A stretch of 64,000 nt of DNA from Terrilactibacillus tamarindi (GCF_009718825.1 NZ_WNHB01000017.1:1-64000), one strand, 5' to 3'. Counted from the stretch's first letter, positions 28,556 to 37,474 are shown. Numbers and translations: made by a program. Notes: generated by a model from the letters alone, not told the origin.

Positions 28556-28837
28556 ATGTGGGCAATCATGGTTTTATCACATAGTGATCAAAAACGTCTT
28601 ATCGGTGACATTTTAAAAGCGCACCAACAAGATGGCGCTGCACGTTCATCAGAATATGAACAATTGTGTCGTAGTGCTGCATCATTGTTATCTCCCGAGT
28701 CTCAAGCAGGACTTGATGTAAATACCATACAAGCCATTCAATCATATGGTGAAAAAGGAATGCAACTCGAGAATTATGATGGTCACCTTGGTGATAATAA
28801 AGAAAATTTCCAAACGTGGATTGATTCACTCAGCTAA
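28556..28837 (+). CDS. ytzH: YtzH-like protein
   Basis: A 93-residue soluble protein of the Bacillales YtzH family, unknown function. It is recognised by its place between trmB and ytmP and by the SHSDQKRLIGDILKAHQ start of the conserved region. An alternative ATG at 28568 (MVLSHSDQ) would match that conserved start better; GAGG stands five bases before the upstream ATG, so both are possible. Its last eight bases overlap the convergent ytmP gene. Confidence 0.8.
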   Translation: MWAIMVLSHSDQKRLIGDILKAHQQDGAARSSEYEQLCRSAASLLSPESQAGLDVNTIQAIQSYGEKGMQLENYDGHLGDNKENFQTWIDSLS

Positions 28838-29627
28838 AATGAACAATAGAGTAATGATTCAATCGCCTTAAATCCTTCTCATAAAGGAGAGCTTCTTTCG
28901 TTTGGTGGTGATCTTGATGCCAAAACATAAATTGGATTGTCTGCGCAATCATATACCAATGCATACGCAGCCTAAGATGATGATCGAGTGACCATCCATA
29001 AAAGGAAAGCCATTTACTCCACTCGTTCTCATCAATATACCAATAAAGCAATAAGGCGACATCAAGAGCTGGATCAGCAATGACTGCCTGATCCCAATCC
29101 ACCAGATAAAGGTGCTCTCCTTTTTCATCAATTAACCAATTATTATGATTAATATCTGAATGACAAACACTTTTTTGATCAAAGTCAATGTCATTTACAT
29201 ATTGATTCAAAAAATTTAACGCCTTATCAATACAATATTCATTATGACGTTGATCATTAGTATCTTTTAAATCATTTAATATATTTTTTGGTGATATAGG
29301 TTTTTTACCAAGTTTTGAAAAGGTAAGTAACAGGTGATCCGAAGAATGAATTTTTTTAAGTAACGTGGCAACTTTTTCCGATGACATTTCACTCGCACTT
29401 AGCTCACGCCCATTTAACCATTGTTGAGCCGTTAGAACATCGCCATTTGAAAGCCGTCTTGTCCACAAAAGTTTCGGAACAATATGTTCAGCAGACAGTG
29501 AAGCCAAAAACGGAGATGAATTACGTTTTATGAATAATTTATCTCGTGCCGATTCAGCCATATATGCTTCTCCTGTCATCCCACCAGCTGATGAAATGAC
29601 CCAATTATCATTATCGAAAAATTGCAT
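28830..29627 (-). CDS. ytmP: YtmP, APH/choline-kinase-like phosphotransferase
   Basis: Protein-kinase-like fold of the aminoglycoside phosphotransferase/choline kinase group. The catalytic loop CHSDINHNNWLI and metal motif YLVDWDQA are intact, so activity is expected; the acceptor is unknown. A GTG at 29639 lies inside the AGGGTG ribosome site, so I use ATG 29627 (MQFFDNDNW), giving 265 residues. The 3' end overlaps ytzH tail-to-tail. Confidence 0.88.
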   Translation of the reverse strand: MQFFDNDNWVISSAGGMTGEAYMAESARDKLFIKRNSSPFLASLSAEHIVPKLLWTRRLSNGDVLTAQQWLNGRELSASEMSSEKVATLLKKIHSSDHLLLTFSKLGKKPISPKNILNDLKDTNDQRHNEYCIDKALNFLNQYVNDIDFDQKSVCHSDINHNNWLIDEKGEHLYLVDWDQAVIADPALDVALLLYWYIDENEWSKWLSFYGWSLDHHLRLRMHWYMIAQTIQFMFWHQDHHQTKEALLYEKDLRRLNHYSIVHFS

Positions 29628-29760
29628 CAAAATGGTCACCCTTCAAACAAATAATCATACATATTTCATAACATAAACATAAGCATACCACGATTTTAGA
29701 TTAAAGAAAAATACTTTTTACAAATTGAGGCTTTAAAAAATTTTTACGTCTATTAGTACA

Positions 29761-29895
29761 TTTTCAAAAAGGCGACAAATCCATTCCACAGGATGTTGTA
29801 GCTTTAGGCACCAGCCACAGGACATGAGGGATTTTAGTTGAAGATCCACTTGTTTTTACTACATGATTCGCAGCTTATCATTTGGTGGTTTTTTT
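29761..29895. repeat. Repeat family A, copy A4 (diverged, 135 bp)
   Basis: Starts TTTTCAAAAAGGCGACAAAT and ends CATTTGGTGGTTTTTTTA, with CCACAGGATGT, CCAGCCACAGGACATGAG and TTTTAGTTGAAGATCC inside. Its right end contributes the stop codon of the ytlQ-like gene. The terminal sequence is eroded compared with other copies. Confidence 0.85.
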
Positions 29896-30685
29896 AGTCA
29901 CGTTTAATGGCCGTGGTAGCCATCTTAGATAATAAACGATTTGTTGTAATAATTTGTAGGGATTTCAACGTAGATGAATGACGACCTATCTTTTCGGATA
30001 GTTGATTCTTATCCCGAGAATCGCAAATTTCTATATCCGTATCATGATGTACAAATTCAACATAACTATTTGGAGCAAAAATTAAAAATTTTATAGGCAT
30101 TGATAAGTTTTGAGTTTGTAAAAATGTTCGTAATGCCGTCTTCGTCCTTTTTAGCGATATAAATGGATTTATAAATTGAGGAGATTCCTCTCTTTTCATC
30201 TCTCGCCATAACCGATTATTTATTTCTTGAAAGACACTGCTGTCTTCACCTATTAATGGCTTCACGCACCATAACGTGTCATTCGTTATGATAAGCGAAT
30301 CTAATTGCAACGTTGTTTGTTTCATTAATAGCACTGGTTTGTAAAGTATAAACGTCACATCATTTAATTTCGAAAGACAGAACTGAAGCCATGTCACACG
30401 ACTTAAATCCTCATGATTTTCAGAATAAAAATGAGCTGTAGATGTCGCCCAAATAAGTTGTTGATCAAATAACCATTTATAATAGGCAGATTTTAATTGT
30501 TCTATATTCGAAATAGAACTAAATCGTTTAGCCAGTCGTACAGAACGGTCGTCCTGAGGCTTTTCAAATTGGTCTCTCCACTGTAACCATCTTCTCTGTT
30601 TCAATGTAATAAATCGATTGGCGTAGCGTTGTAAATCACCTTCATACCTTGAAATACACTCATTTACCTTAATAAGTTGAGCCAT
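29894..30685 (-). CDS. ytlQ: YtlQ-like protein, possible NERD-related domain
   Basis: 263 residues with no clear catalytic family. The N terminus (LIKVNECISRYEGDLQRYANRF) and position just downstream of the cyclic phosphodiesterase gene match the B. subtilis ytlQ-ytlP pair. The middle (LQLDSLIITNDTLWCVKPL) resembles the strand-turn of NERD/nuclease-like folds, but I cannot point to a full active site. ATG 30685 (GGAAGAG upstream) is preferred over 30709. The TAA is supplied by the edge of repeat A4, so the native C terminus may have been altered by the insertion. Confidence 0.65.
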   Translation of the reverse strand: MAQLIKVNECISRYEGDLQRYANRFITLKQRRWLQWRDQFEKPQDDRSVRLAKRFSSISNIEQLKSAYYKWLFDQQLIWATSTAHFYSENHEDLSRVTWLQFCLSKLNDVTFILYKPVLLMKQTTLQLDSLIITNDTLWCVKPLIGEDSSVFQEINNRLWREMKREESPQFINPFISLKRTKTALRTFLQTQNLSMPIKFLIFAPNSYVEFVHHDTDIEICDSRDKNQLSEKIGRHSSTLKSLQIITTNRLLSKMATTAIKRD

Positions 30686-30772
30686 GTTAATCTCTTCCCC
30701 CAGACACATTCACTATTCTCATAATCGTCTGCTTCCCCTTAATTTACACATTAGAGCATTTAACCACTTAAA

Positions 30773-31327
30773 TTATCCTAAAGGCCATATTTCAATCGGA
30801 TTGTACTTTGGAGCCTTATTTAGCTCAATTCGAAACAACATGAATTCGTTACAACTCCATGAAACAGGTTTTGGTTCAGTCCATTGTAAAATCTCATTTA
30901 AAGACCCACTTTTTGGTCCAACCCATCTCTTAGTGAGTGTAATATGTGGATGGTACGGCCTAGACTCGACTTTAAACCCACAAGAACGAACACTATTATC
31001 TATCTTTCTTTTTAATGCAGAAAGTGGTTCATTTTTTTCAATATCTCCATATAGCACACGTGGATGCTCAGGATGTCCAAATCCCCCTATACCTTCTAGT
31101 TTTATCATGAAAGGGTTGATGGCTATCTTTTCCTTATTTATTATATCAATAAGCGTATGAATGGTCTTCTCATCACTTGCACCTAAAAAGGCTAGAGTGA
31201 TATGAAAATCTTCACTATGAGTCCATTGTTTATAATCAATATGTTGTTTTAAACTTTCGGACCGTCTTGAAAGTTCTTTTCTTACGTCCTCCGGAACTTT
31301 GATCCCTATAAAATAATGAGAATCCAA
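30773..31327 (-). CDS. thpR: RNA 2',3'-cyclic phosphodiesterase (LigT/ThpR)
   Basis: 2H phosphoesterase that opens 2',3'-cyclic RNA ends. The two catalytic HxT motifs are HITLAFLG (about residue 44) and HPHITLTK (about 127). 184 residues, typical. It equals B. subtilis ytlP in position. The gene is followed by ytlQ after 87 bp. Confidence 0.92.
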   Translation of the reverse strand: MDSHYFIGIKVPEDVRKELSRRSESLKQHIDYKQWTHSEDFHITLAFLGASDEKTIHTLIDIINKEKIAINPFMIKLEGIGGFGHPEHPRVLYGDIEKNEPLSALKRKIDNSVRSCGFKVESRPYHPHITLTKRWVGPKSGSLNEILQWTEPKPVSWSCNEFMLFRIELNKAPKYNPIEIWPLG

Positions 31328-31559
31328 ATTAAAGCACCCCTATTCACGTTGAAATCAATTTAAGGCATATGGTTAGTTTAGCACGATTAGAGTCAATTAT
31401 TCCGATTAAACTAGATGTTTCAAGGTTAGAGTGAACTATCAAAAAAGGCATAACATTCGTTTTAATTCTTTTTCCTGTTATTCCTATTATAATTCTTGGT
31501 ATAATAATATGAGAGAAGACTAATCTATAGTTATCGTGTATAAGAAGGAAGTGTTGATT

Positions 31560-32486
31560 TTGAAAAAAGTTGTCGATCGAATTGATCAATTAATTGGAAA
31601 TACGCCTCTTGTTAAGTTAAATCGCTTACCAGATAAAAAGGGCGCCCAAATTTACGCTAAATTAGAGTTTTTTAATCCTAGTAAAAGTTTGAAGGATAGG
31701 GCTGCCTTCAATATGATTCGGGTCGCTGAAAAAAACGGTCTCCTAAAAAAGGGGGCAACGATTATTGAACCAACGTCAGGTAATACAGGGATCGGTCTAG
31801 CTATGAACGCAACAGCACGAGGATACCGAGCAATGATTGTTATGCCAGATACGATGACCCAAGAGCGTATTAGTTTATTGAAAGCTTACGGAGCCGAAGT
31901 TATTTTAACTCCTGGAGATCAAAAAATGCCTGGGGCTATTAAGAAGGCTAAGGAACTGGCTGAAACCATTCCGAACAGTTTCTTACCTATGCAATTTGAA
32001 AATGTGGCTAATCCGGATGCTCACCGCAAGTCCACTGCTCTGGAAATCATTGAAGATGTTAAGACATTAAACAAGCCGTTTAAAGCCTTTGTTTCGACAG
32101 CCGGTTCGGGAGGTACAATCACAGGGACAGGTGAAACATTAAAAGAACATTTCCATGATCTATCTATTTTTTGCTGTGAACCAGCTGGATCTCCTGTTCT
32201 GTCTGGAGGAAAGCCCGGACGGCATAAATTAGTCGGAACGAGTCCAGGTTTCATCCCATCTATTTTAAATTTATCTATTATCGATGAAATTATTAAAATA
32301 ACCGATGAAGAAGCCTACGAAACAACTAGACGATTGGCCCATGAAGAAGGAATTCTTGTTGGTCCTTCATCAGGTGCTTCTGTCTACACAGCGATGCAAG
32401 TAGCCAAACGATATACACCAGATGACATTGTTATATGTATGACTAACGATACAGGAGAACGCTATTTATCCGGTGACTTATTTTGA
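31560..32486 (+). CDS. ytkP: Cysteine synthase family protein (YtkP-like)
   Basis: PLP enzyme of the O-acetylserine sulfhydrylase type. The PLP lysine is in NPSKSLKDRAA, the phosphate-binding substrate loop is EPTSGNTGIG, and the cofactor phosphate loop is STAGSGGTITGTG. The reading frame opens at a GTG at 31536, but AAGGAAG precedes a TTG at 31560 (MKKVVDRIDQLIGNTPLVKL), which starts exactly at the family N terminus. 308 residues. It matches B. subtilis ytkP by position; whether it makes cysteine or acts on another sulfur donor is not settled. Confidence 0.9.
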   Translation: MKKVVDRIDQLIGNTPLVKLNRLPDKKGAQIYAKLEFFNPSKSLKDRAAFNMIRVAEKNGLLKKGATIIEPTSGNTGIGLAMNATARGYRAMIVMPDTMTQERISLLKAYGAEVILTPGDQKMPGAIKKAKELAETIPNSFLPMQFENVANPDAHRKSTALEIIEDVKTLNKPFKAFVSTAGSGGTITGTGETLKEHFHDLSIFCCEPAGSPVLSGGKPGRHKLVGTSPGFIPSILNLSIIDEIIKITDEEAYETTRRLAHEEGILVGPSSGASVYTAMQVAKRYTPDDIVICMTNDTGERYLSGDLF

Positions 32487-32629
32487 AAGCAAGTCTCTTC
32501 GTAAAATAAGAGATTAATTATTTAAGAATGATGATAATCCAAACAAGAAACGTTGACTTCATTTCATTTGTTTCTTGTTTGGCAAAATCATGATCTAAAT
32601 GAAATAGAATGCATCAATTATTTATACAC

Positions 32630-32658
32630 AAAAAAAGAGCGTGCAGCAATGGCAGCTC
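32630..32658 (-). terminator. Terminator of ytzE
   Basis: On the minus strand GAGC...GCTC with inner pairing is followed by seven T. The stem begins within the ytzE stop codon region. Confidence 0.6.
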
Positions 32659-32875
32659 ATGAAACTTTCACTTTCTTATTTGTTATTGTCCATCTTCCTC
32701 TACTAGGACTTTTCACTAAATTATTATACATAAGTATATTTAGATCCCTTTGAATCGTCCTTTGCGTGATGTCAAACTCTTCAACTAATTCCTGCGTTGT
32801 GACAGTACCTTTGTTTCGAATGAATAAATAAACAGCTTTTACACGGTTTAACATCCGATCAGTTGAAGGATTCAA
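32657..32875 (-). CDS. ytzE: YtzE, mini DeoR-type helix-turn-helix protein
   Basis: A 72-residue protein that is only a DeoR-type winged helix (GTVTTQELVEEFDITQRTIQRDLNIL), with no sugar-binding domain. This short form is conserved in Bacillales as YtzE. Likely DNA-binding; targets unknown. It is convergent with ytkP. Confidence 0.88.
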   Translation of the reverse strand: MNPSTDRMLNRVKAVYLFIRNKGTVTTQELVEEFDITQRTIQRDLNILMYNNLVKSPSRGRWTITNKKVKVS

Positions 32876-33159
32876 ATAACCACTCCCTAACGTTTTTTAA
32901 AGGATAACTTACAATAATAAGAATATTCAAAATGCAGCAGATTATTCTAATTCCTTTTCTTGAAGTGATTACGTTATGGTTACTGTGTTTAGTAAAAGCC
33001 AGAGTTGCAGTCAAAAGGAACTATGTTATCCTTCTATACCCCTATACTATACATTAATATAATAAAAAGTCAAACACATTCTTCAAATTTTCAAACAAAT
33101 TTAAAAGAGTTAACAGTTAAACGATATTTATTCGCTTTTTATCCTCATCTTTAATCCAT

Positions 33160-33744
33160 TCATCTTTTTTTCATAACAATTCCATTTGTATTAATAGATA
33201 TAATGTCTTTAATATGGATTAATTCCTTACTTTCTGTTCCAAATAACTGATCCCACAATCCACCACTGACTTTAAATGAGGATACCTTTTTATTCACCAT
33301 ATCGAGATACACATCATTTATTTTACCGATTTTATCATTTTCTTCATTAAAAACAGGATTTCCTATACTAAACTCTAAAGAAATTAGGTCATGTTGTTCC
33401 GTCGCCATTCGTGTTACTCCTGTATATCTTAACGCCTCTTCGTCAAGCCAAATATTATTAGCGTTGATAAAATAGTCTTGTGTTTTTTCGCCTTCAAATG
33501 AAAATGATGAAGGCAGAACGGATGATGCTTGAATACCGAGTCCCGATTCTGTCACATGATTAATCGTATCTGGGGGAACAGATTCTTCTGTATCACGTGT
33601 ATCAACCTTAGAATCTTCATAAACAAATGCTTTGATATCTGCATTTTTGGGATCGATTAAGATATCGTGAACAGTGCGGATATCTTCTCCTTCGGCATCA
33701 TCATAGATAAGAGGAAATGATTTTATTTGCTGATAACTTAGCAT
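33160..33744 (-). CDS. PRC-barrel domain protein
   Basis: 194 residues with two PRC-barrel-like modules: YDDAEGEDIRTVHDILIDPKNADIKAFVYED at the N terminus, and IGNPVFNEENDKIGKINDVYLDMVNKKVSSFKV near the C terminus. PRC-barrels bind RNA, photosynthetic or regulatory partners; no specific role can be given here. AAGGGAG six bases before ATG 33744 decides the start. Just upstream lies a remnant of repeat family A. Confidence 0.8.
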   Translation of the reverse strand: MLSYQQIKSFPLIYDDAEGEDIRTVHDILIDPKNADIKAFVYEDSKVDTRDTEESVPPDTINHVTESGLGIQASSVLPSSFSFEGEKTQDYFINANNIWLDEEALRYTGVTRMATEQHDLISLEFSIGNPVFNEENDKIGKINDVYLDMVNKKVSSFKVSGGLWDQLFGTESKELIHIKDIISINTNGIVMKKR

Positions 33745-33801
33745 CGGATACTCCCTTCTTTTTTGTTTTTTCAATCCACATATAACGTTTAATACTCTAG
33801 A

Positions 33802-33823
33802 GCGTGTTCAAGAACATCCTCTA
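33802..33823. repeat. Repeat family A, end-to-end remnant A7
   Basis: GCGTGTTCA joined directly to AGAACATCCTCTA. These are the outer bases of the two ends of family A with the whole interior gone. It lies about 60 bp before the PRC-barrel gene start. Confidence 0.6.
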
Positions 33824-33937
33824 ATAGTAAAAATACCCTTCAAGACAGCAAACTAATCACAATTCTATAAAATTTTCATGCGTCATTTGACCCATTTTAC
33901 AAAATAAAAGGTACAATAGTAGGAAGGAGGGGATCAA

Positions 33938-34378
33938 ATGACAAGAAAAGTTGCACTAATGGCAACCGCAAGAAAAAAGAGTAAAGAAACAGCACCTGTT
34001 ATTGAATTTTATCAAAGTCCATTATTCAAGAAATCGGTGCAATATGCTTTAAAAAACTACGATACTTTGTATTTTTATAACGCAAAAGATGGCCTCTTAC
34101 TCCCGGATACTATTATGGCACCTTATGATGTATCGATCCGTACATTTTCAAATCAACAAAGAAGAAAGTGGGGAGAAAAGGTTATCGAAGCCTTTTGTCA
34201 ATATGAAAAACCCGATCAAATTCAGCTTTATCTCCATGGAGGCAACATCTATCGCAAATATCTTGAACCGGTGTTACATGAGAGGGGTTTTACCTTTGAA
34301 GTTCCACTTAAAGGACTAGGCATCGGGGAACAATTAAAATGGTACGATGAACAAATGAAAACTGATCCTGAGGAATAA
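33938..34378 (+). CDS. DUF6884-like protein
   Basis: 146 residues, soluble, no membrane segment. The opening KVALMATARKKSKETAPVIEFYQSPLFKKSVQYA and the DTLYFYNAKDGLLLPDTIMAPYD segment match a family (DUF6884 as I remember it) that shares a fold with part of tRNA-guanine transglycosylase-related proteins. No catalytic residues can be assigned. AGGAGG precedes the ATG. Single gene with its own start. Confidence 0.65.
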   Translation: MTRKVALMATARKKSKETAPVIEFYQSPLFKKSVQYALKNYDTLYFYNAKDGLLLPDTIMAPYDVSIRTFSNQQRRKWGEKVIEAFCQYEKPDQIQLYLHGGNIYRKYLEPVLHERGFTFEVPLKGLGIGEQLKWYDEQMKTDPEE

Positions 34379-34455
34379 AAAAGGCTAAACATAGAAACAT
34401 ATCCATTTGCCTATACATACACTATTATGAAAAGCATTCTTTAGGGGGTTAATTC

Positions 34456-34902
34456 ATGGTTTATCGTAATCAACACCAACAACAGCCTCAGTGGCCGTCG
34501 CCTTCAAATACGTTTAATGGTTATGGAAATATGACTGAAGGACCAAACAGACCTACTGAATATGATCCAACTACGATTGGAACAAGTTATTATAGTTTAC
34601 CTTTTCAGCCAGCCACAAATCATCAACCTATGTCATCGCCTACATCTATTCCTTATTCGATGTTGCCTGGCACTGAAACCAATTCATTCCCTTACCAACC
34701 CACTTACAACTCAAATGGACATCCTTCAGAATCCTACTATCAACAAACTTCGATGTTAGACGATACACTAACAAAAAGAATTGAAGACATTGATAACAAT
34801 TATAAGCAATTAGCAGAAAGTATTTCGAGTCTCCATGCACGGCTTCGTGTCATTGAACAAAGGCTTGGCATTCCTGTCCCTCCTCAAGCTTACCCATCTT
34901 AA
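34456..34902 (+). CDS. Gln/Pro/Ser-rich protein with C-terminal coiled coil
   Basis: I do not recognise this 148-residue protein. The first 100 residues are of low complexity, rich in Q, P, S, N and Y (HQQQPQWPSPSN, SYYSLPFQPATNHQP), like coat or cortex-associated proteins of spore formers. The last 45 form a short coiled coil (LTKRIEDIDNNYKQLAESISSLHARLRVIEQRLGIPVP). AGGGGG precedes the ATG. Its own terminator follows. A role in the spore coat is a guess from composition only. Confidence 0.7.
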   Translation: MVYRNQHQQQPQWPSPSNTFNGYGNMTEGPNRPTEYDPTTIGTSYYSLPFQPATNHQPMSSPTSIPYSMLPGTETNSFPYQPTYNSNGHPSESYYQQTSMLDDTLTKRIEDIDNNYKQLAESISSLHARLRVIEQRLGIPVPPQAYPS

Positions 34903-34916
34903 TTATTTTTGGTACG

Positions 34917-34944
34917 AAAAAAGCCCTCATAGACTGGAGGGCTT
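34917..34944. terminator. Terminator between convergent genes
   Basis: AAGCCCTC pairs with GAGGGCTT. It is flanked by A residues on one side (U-tract for leftward murJ) and TTCTT on the other. Confidence 0.7.
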
Positions 34945-34945
34945 C

Positions 34946-36553
34946 TTATGCATGTTTTTTCACAAGCTTCGAAAGAAGAGGAACTCGTACTTTACCGATA
35001 ACTTGCCTTAAAAGACCTGTTTTCATGGAAATGAATAAGTAAAAACAACCACCTACACCAACACTAATAACGGAAATAATAATGGCTTTTCCTCTTGTGT
35101 TCGGAATAGAACCACCTGATAACATAAAGATGATTTTAATAAGAATGAGCATCACTAATGTGAATATTGAAATAAGTATTGTTCTTTTTGCAATAAAGGT
35201 AAAATTATACCCTGTTTGCCGTTTAATAGCATATAAATTAATTAGAATTGACGCACAATACCCGATATTAGTCGCAATAATTGGCCCAACCATACCGAAA
35301 AGTATCATGCAGATTGGATTAAATATCAGTTTGAAAAGAACACCAACAAGTAAGCTGTATAATGTCACCCTCTGCCGATTAATCCCTTGCAATATCGAAG
35401 CCGTGACTGAAAACAAAGCAAAAAACAAAGCTGTTGGAGCATACCATCTTAGGATATGTCCACCTATTGTAAGATCTTTTGGATCAACAGTATAAAATAG
35501 ACCATGAATCATATACCCAAGAATAGATAATCCTGCTGCCGCCGGTAGCGTTAAAAAGATAACAAACTGTAAGGCTTGTGTAATCTTTTTATGAAGACCA
35601 CGTTGATCCCCTTCGGCATAGGATGTAATCATTGACGGTACTACACTAACCGCAAGAGCTGTTGCAAGTGAAACAGGGATCATAATAATTTTCTGATCAT
35701 TCATGGATAAAGCGGCATAATACGACGTCATGGTCTCAACACCAAGATGTAAAAACCTAAATATCGTATATTGATCAATTAATTGATAGACTTGCATCGC
35801 TATGCCTACGGCTACAAATGATACGGCATAGCTTAATAATTCTTTATACATTTTGCTTAAAGAAAGGCTCGTATTTTTTGAATTTAGCGAACGATCGTCC
35901 AGTTCATTAAAACGGTGACGACGTTTCATCCAAAATAACAGCATAACGTATAAACCTGCGACAGCACCTACAAAGGCCGCAAATGTCGCCATGGCACTAG
36001 CTGTCCGTACTGACCCATGAAAAACTTTAATAACAAGAAAGGAACCTAACAAAATAAAGACAATCCGTGCCACTTGTTCAACTACTTGAGATACCGCTGT
36101 AGGTCCCATTGACTGATAACCTTGAAAATAACCTCGGATTAAACTCATGGATGGGACGATTAAGATTGAAATACTTACGACACGAATGACAAGAACCATA
36201 TCATTAAGATTATGCCCATCAGCATCCATTAATCCAGTAATTTTTGGGGCAAAAATAAACAAAAATAGAAAACCAATAAGACCTGATAAACTCATCATGA
36301 GTAAACCGGTTTTAAATAAACGTCTTCCTGTATGATAATCCCCCATAGCATTATATTTGGCAACAAATTTGGACACAGCTAGTGGTAGTCCTAATGTGGA
36401 AATACTTAATATAATTGAGTAAGGAATATAAGCAATTGAATATAAAAATACGCCATCATTTCCAACCAAAGCTGTAAATGGAATAACAAACACAATACCT
36501 AACATTTTTGATAGAAATGTAGCAACGGTAAGGATCAAAGTTCCTCTGATCAT
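34946..36553 (-). CDS. murJ: MOP-superfamily lipid flippase (YtgP/MurJ type)
   Basis: Polytopic membrane protein, 535 residues with about 14 hydrophobic helices, of the MviN/polysaccharide-export group. It is closest in place and appearance to B. subtilis YtgP, which flips lipid II. Features seen are the N-terminal MIRGTLILTVATFLSKMLGIVFVIP, GLPLAVSKFVAKYNAMGD in the first third and RGYFQGYQSMGPTAVSQVVEQ. A related polysaccharide flippase (SpoVB-type) is possible. The gene starts the leftward unit, with AGGAGGATC before the ATG. Confidence 0.88.
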   Translation of the reverse strand: MIRGTLILTVATFLSKMLGIVFVIPFTALVGNDGVFLYSIAYIPYSIILSISTLGLPLAVSKFVAKYNAMGDYHTGRRLFKTGLLMMSLSGLIGFLFLFIFAPKITGLMDADGHNLNDMVLVIRVVSISILIVPSMSLIRGYFQGYQSMGPTAVSQVVEQVARIVFILLGSFLVIKVFHGSVRTASAMATFAAFVGAVAGLYVMLLFWMKRRHRFNELDDRSLNSKNTSLSLSKMYKELLSYAVSFVAVGIAMQVYQLIDQYTIFRFLHLGVETMTSYYAALSMNDQKIIMIPVSLATALAVSVVPSMITSYAEGDQRGLHKKITQALQFVIFLTLPAAAGLSILGYMIHGLFYTVDPKDLTIGGHILRWYAPTALFFALFSVTASILQGINRQRVTLYSLLVGVLFKLIFNPICMILFGMVGPIIATNIGYCASILINLYAIKRQTGYNFTFIAKRTILISIFTLVMLILIKIIFMLSGGSIPNTRGKAIIISVISVGVGGCFYLFISMKTGLLRQVIGKVRVPLLSKLVKKHA

Positions 36554-36599
36554 GAAGATCCTCCTATATGTGAAACTTCAGGCAACCAAATGGTATTTA

Positions 36600-36777
36600 G
36601 AAGTACTCTAACATTTATCCCGCCTTAACGGGCAAGTAAAGACCCCACCTCGGGGATTCTGAGTATTCAAAGAAGATAGGTGGGGATCAACTGCCCGTAA
36701 AGGTCCGATTGGTTCAGCTAACCATCAGTGGGGGATGAAGAAAACCCCCACTGATGGAAGTTTCACTTTATTTATAA
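36600..36777. repeat. Repeat family B, copy B1 (full, about 178 bp)
   Basis: Read on the minus strand: AAAGTGAAACTTCCATCAG, a CATCAGTGGGGG/CCCCCACTGATG hairpin, GGTTAGCTGAACC, TTTACGGGCAG, a CCCCACCT...AGGTGGGG hairpin, and the end GCCCGTTAAGGCGGGATAA. It lies in the 612-bp gap upstream of murJ. Shorter copies at 43.56 and 48.48 kb share its first end. Confidence 0.85.
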
Positions 36778-36876
36778 TACGGATTTTTAACCACATAATT
36801 TCAATTTCCCCGATGTAAATAAAATGACCATACACTAATCAAAATTGCTCTCAATCAACGTTAATATGACAATATA

Positions 36877-36904
36877 TTGACATATTGATGAGATATGTTA
36901 TCAT
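36877..36904 (+). promoter_or_regulatory. Rightward SigA-like promoter without a gene
   Basis: TTGACA (36877-36882) and TATCAT (36899-36904), 16-bp spacer. No reading frame follows on this strand before the rhodanese gene, which is leftward. The surrounding DNA 36778-37090 is AT-rich with nothing else that I can support. A small RNA is possible. Confidence 0.4.
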
Positions 36905-37090
36905 GATAAAATCTTGATTGTTAGGCGAAAAGTCATAACTATAGTATTGTACCATAAACAAATATAGGTTAACGCAAAAGATGTTACAATTAAAGAAATT
37001 TGTCTAAATTTGATGAAGTCTTTCTATATATTATATCCATTAAAGTCACATCTAACAGAAGCAGCCTACTTATTCCTATTTGCTAAACTT

Positions 37091-37133
37091 CAAAAAAAAC
37101 CCCTCTAAACAGAACGACTGATTAGAGGAGCTT
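37091..37133 (-). terminator. Terminator of the rhodanese gene
   Basis: On the minus strand CTCCTCTAA pairs with TTTAGAGGGG across a 12-base loop, then eight T. Confidence 0.85.
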
Positions 37134-37165
37134 TTGCTATTTTTCACGTGTGTCACTTGGCTGTT

Positions 37166-37474
37166 TTACTCAACATCACCGTGCCATTTTAACATACCAC
37201 CAACCATGTTTTTTGCTTTAAAACCATGTTCTTGCAAAAATTCGGTTGCCATTACACTTCTTCTTCCCGATCTGCAAACTACAACATGTTGTTTTGAACG
37301 ATCCAATTCTTCATATCGTTCAGGGATATCCGCTAAACGAATATGAATGGAGGATGGGATTTTGCCCAATTCGACTTCTTCATTTTCCCTTACATCAATA
37401 ACAGACACGTCTTCATGATTTTTAAGCATGTCATCAAGCTGTTCAGGTTGTATGATCTGAACGTTCTCAGCCAA
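37166..37474 (-). CDS. ytwF: Rhodanese-like sulfurtransferase YtwF
   Basis: Single rhodanese domain. The active-site loop is VVCRSGRRSVMA with the catalytic cysteine. Other family marks are VSVIDVRENEEVELGKIPSSIHI and GGMLKWHG. The GTG at 37483 overlaps the GAGGTGG ribosome site, so the TTG at 37474 (MAENVQII) is preferred: 102 residues. In B. subtilis ytwF likewise lies near leuS; here a PTS locus has come between them. Confidence 0.86.
   Translation of the reverse strand: MAENVQIIQPEQLDDMLKNHEDVSVIDVRENEEVELGKIPSSIHIRLADIPERYEELDRSKQHVVVCRSGRRSVMATEFLQEHGFKAKNMVGGMLKWHGDVE

Noticed and set aside
32553-32753. 66-codon rightward frame between ytkP and ytzE
   Set aside because: It runs through the ytzE terminator and coding region in antisense and has no ribosome site.
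33802-33823. GTTC-TT-GAAC palindrome as a LexA box
   Set aside because: The half-sites are in the opposite order to the Bacillus LexA site (GAAC-N4-GTTC), and the flanks match the ends of repeat family A.
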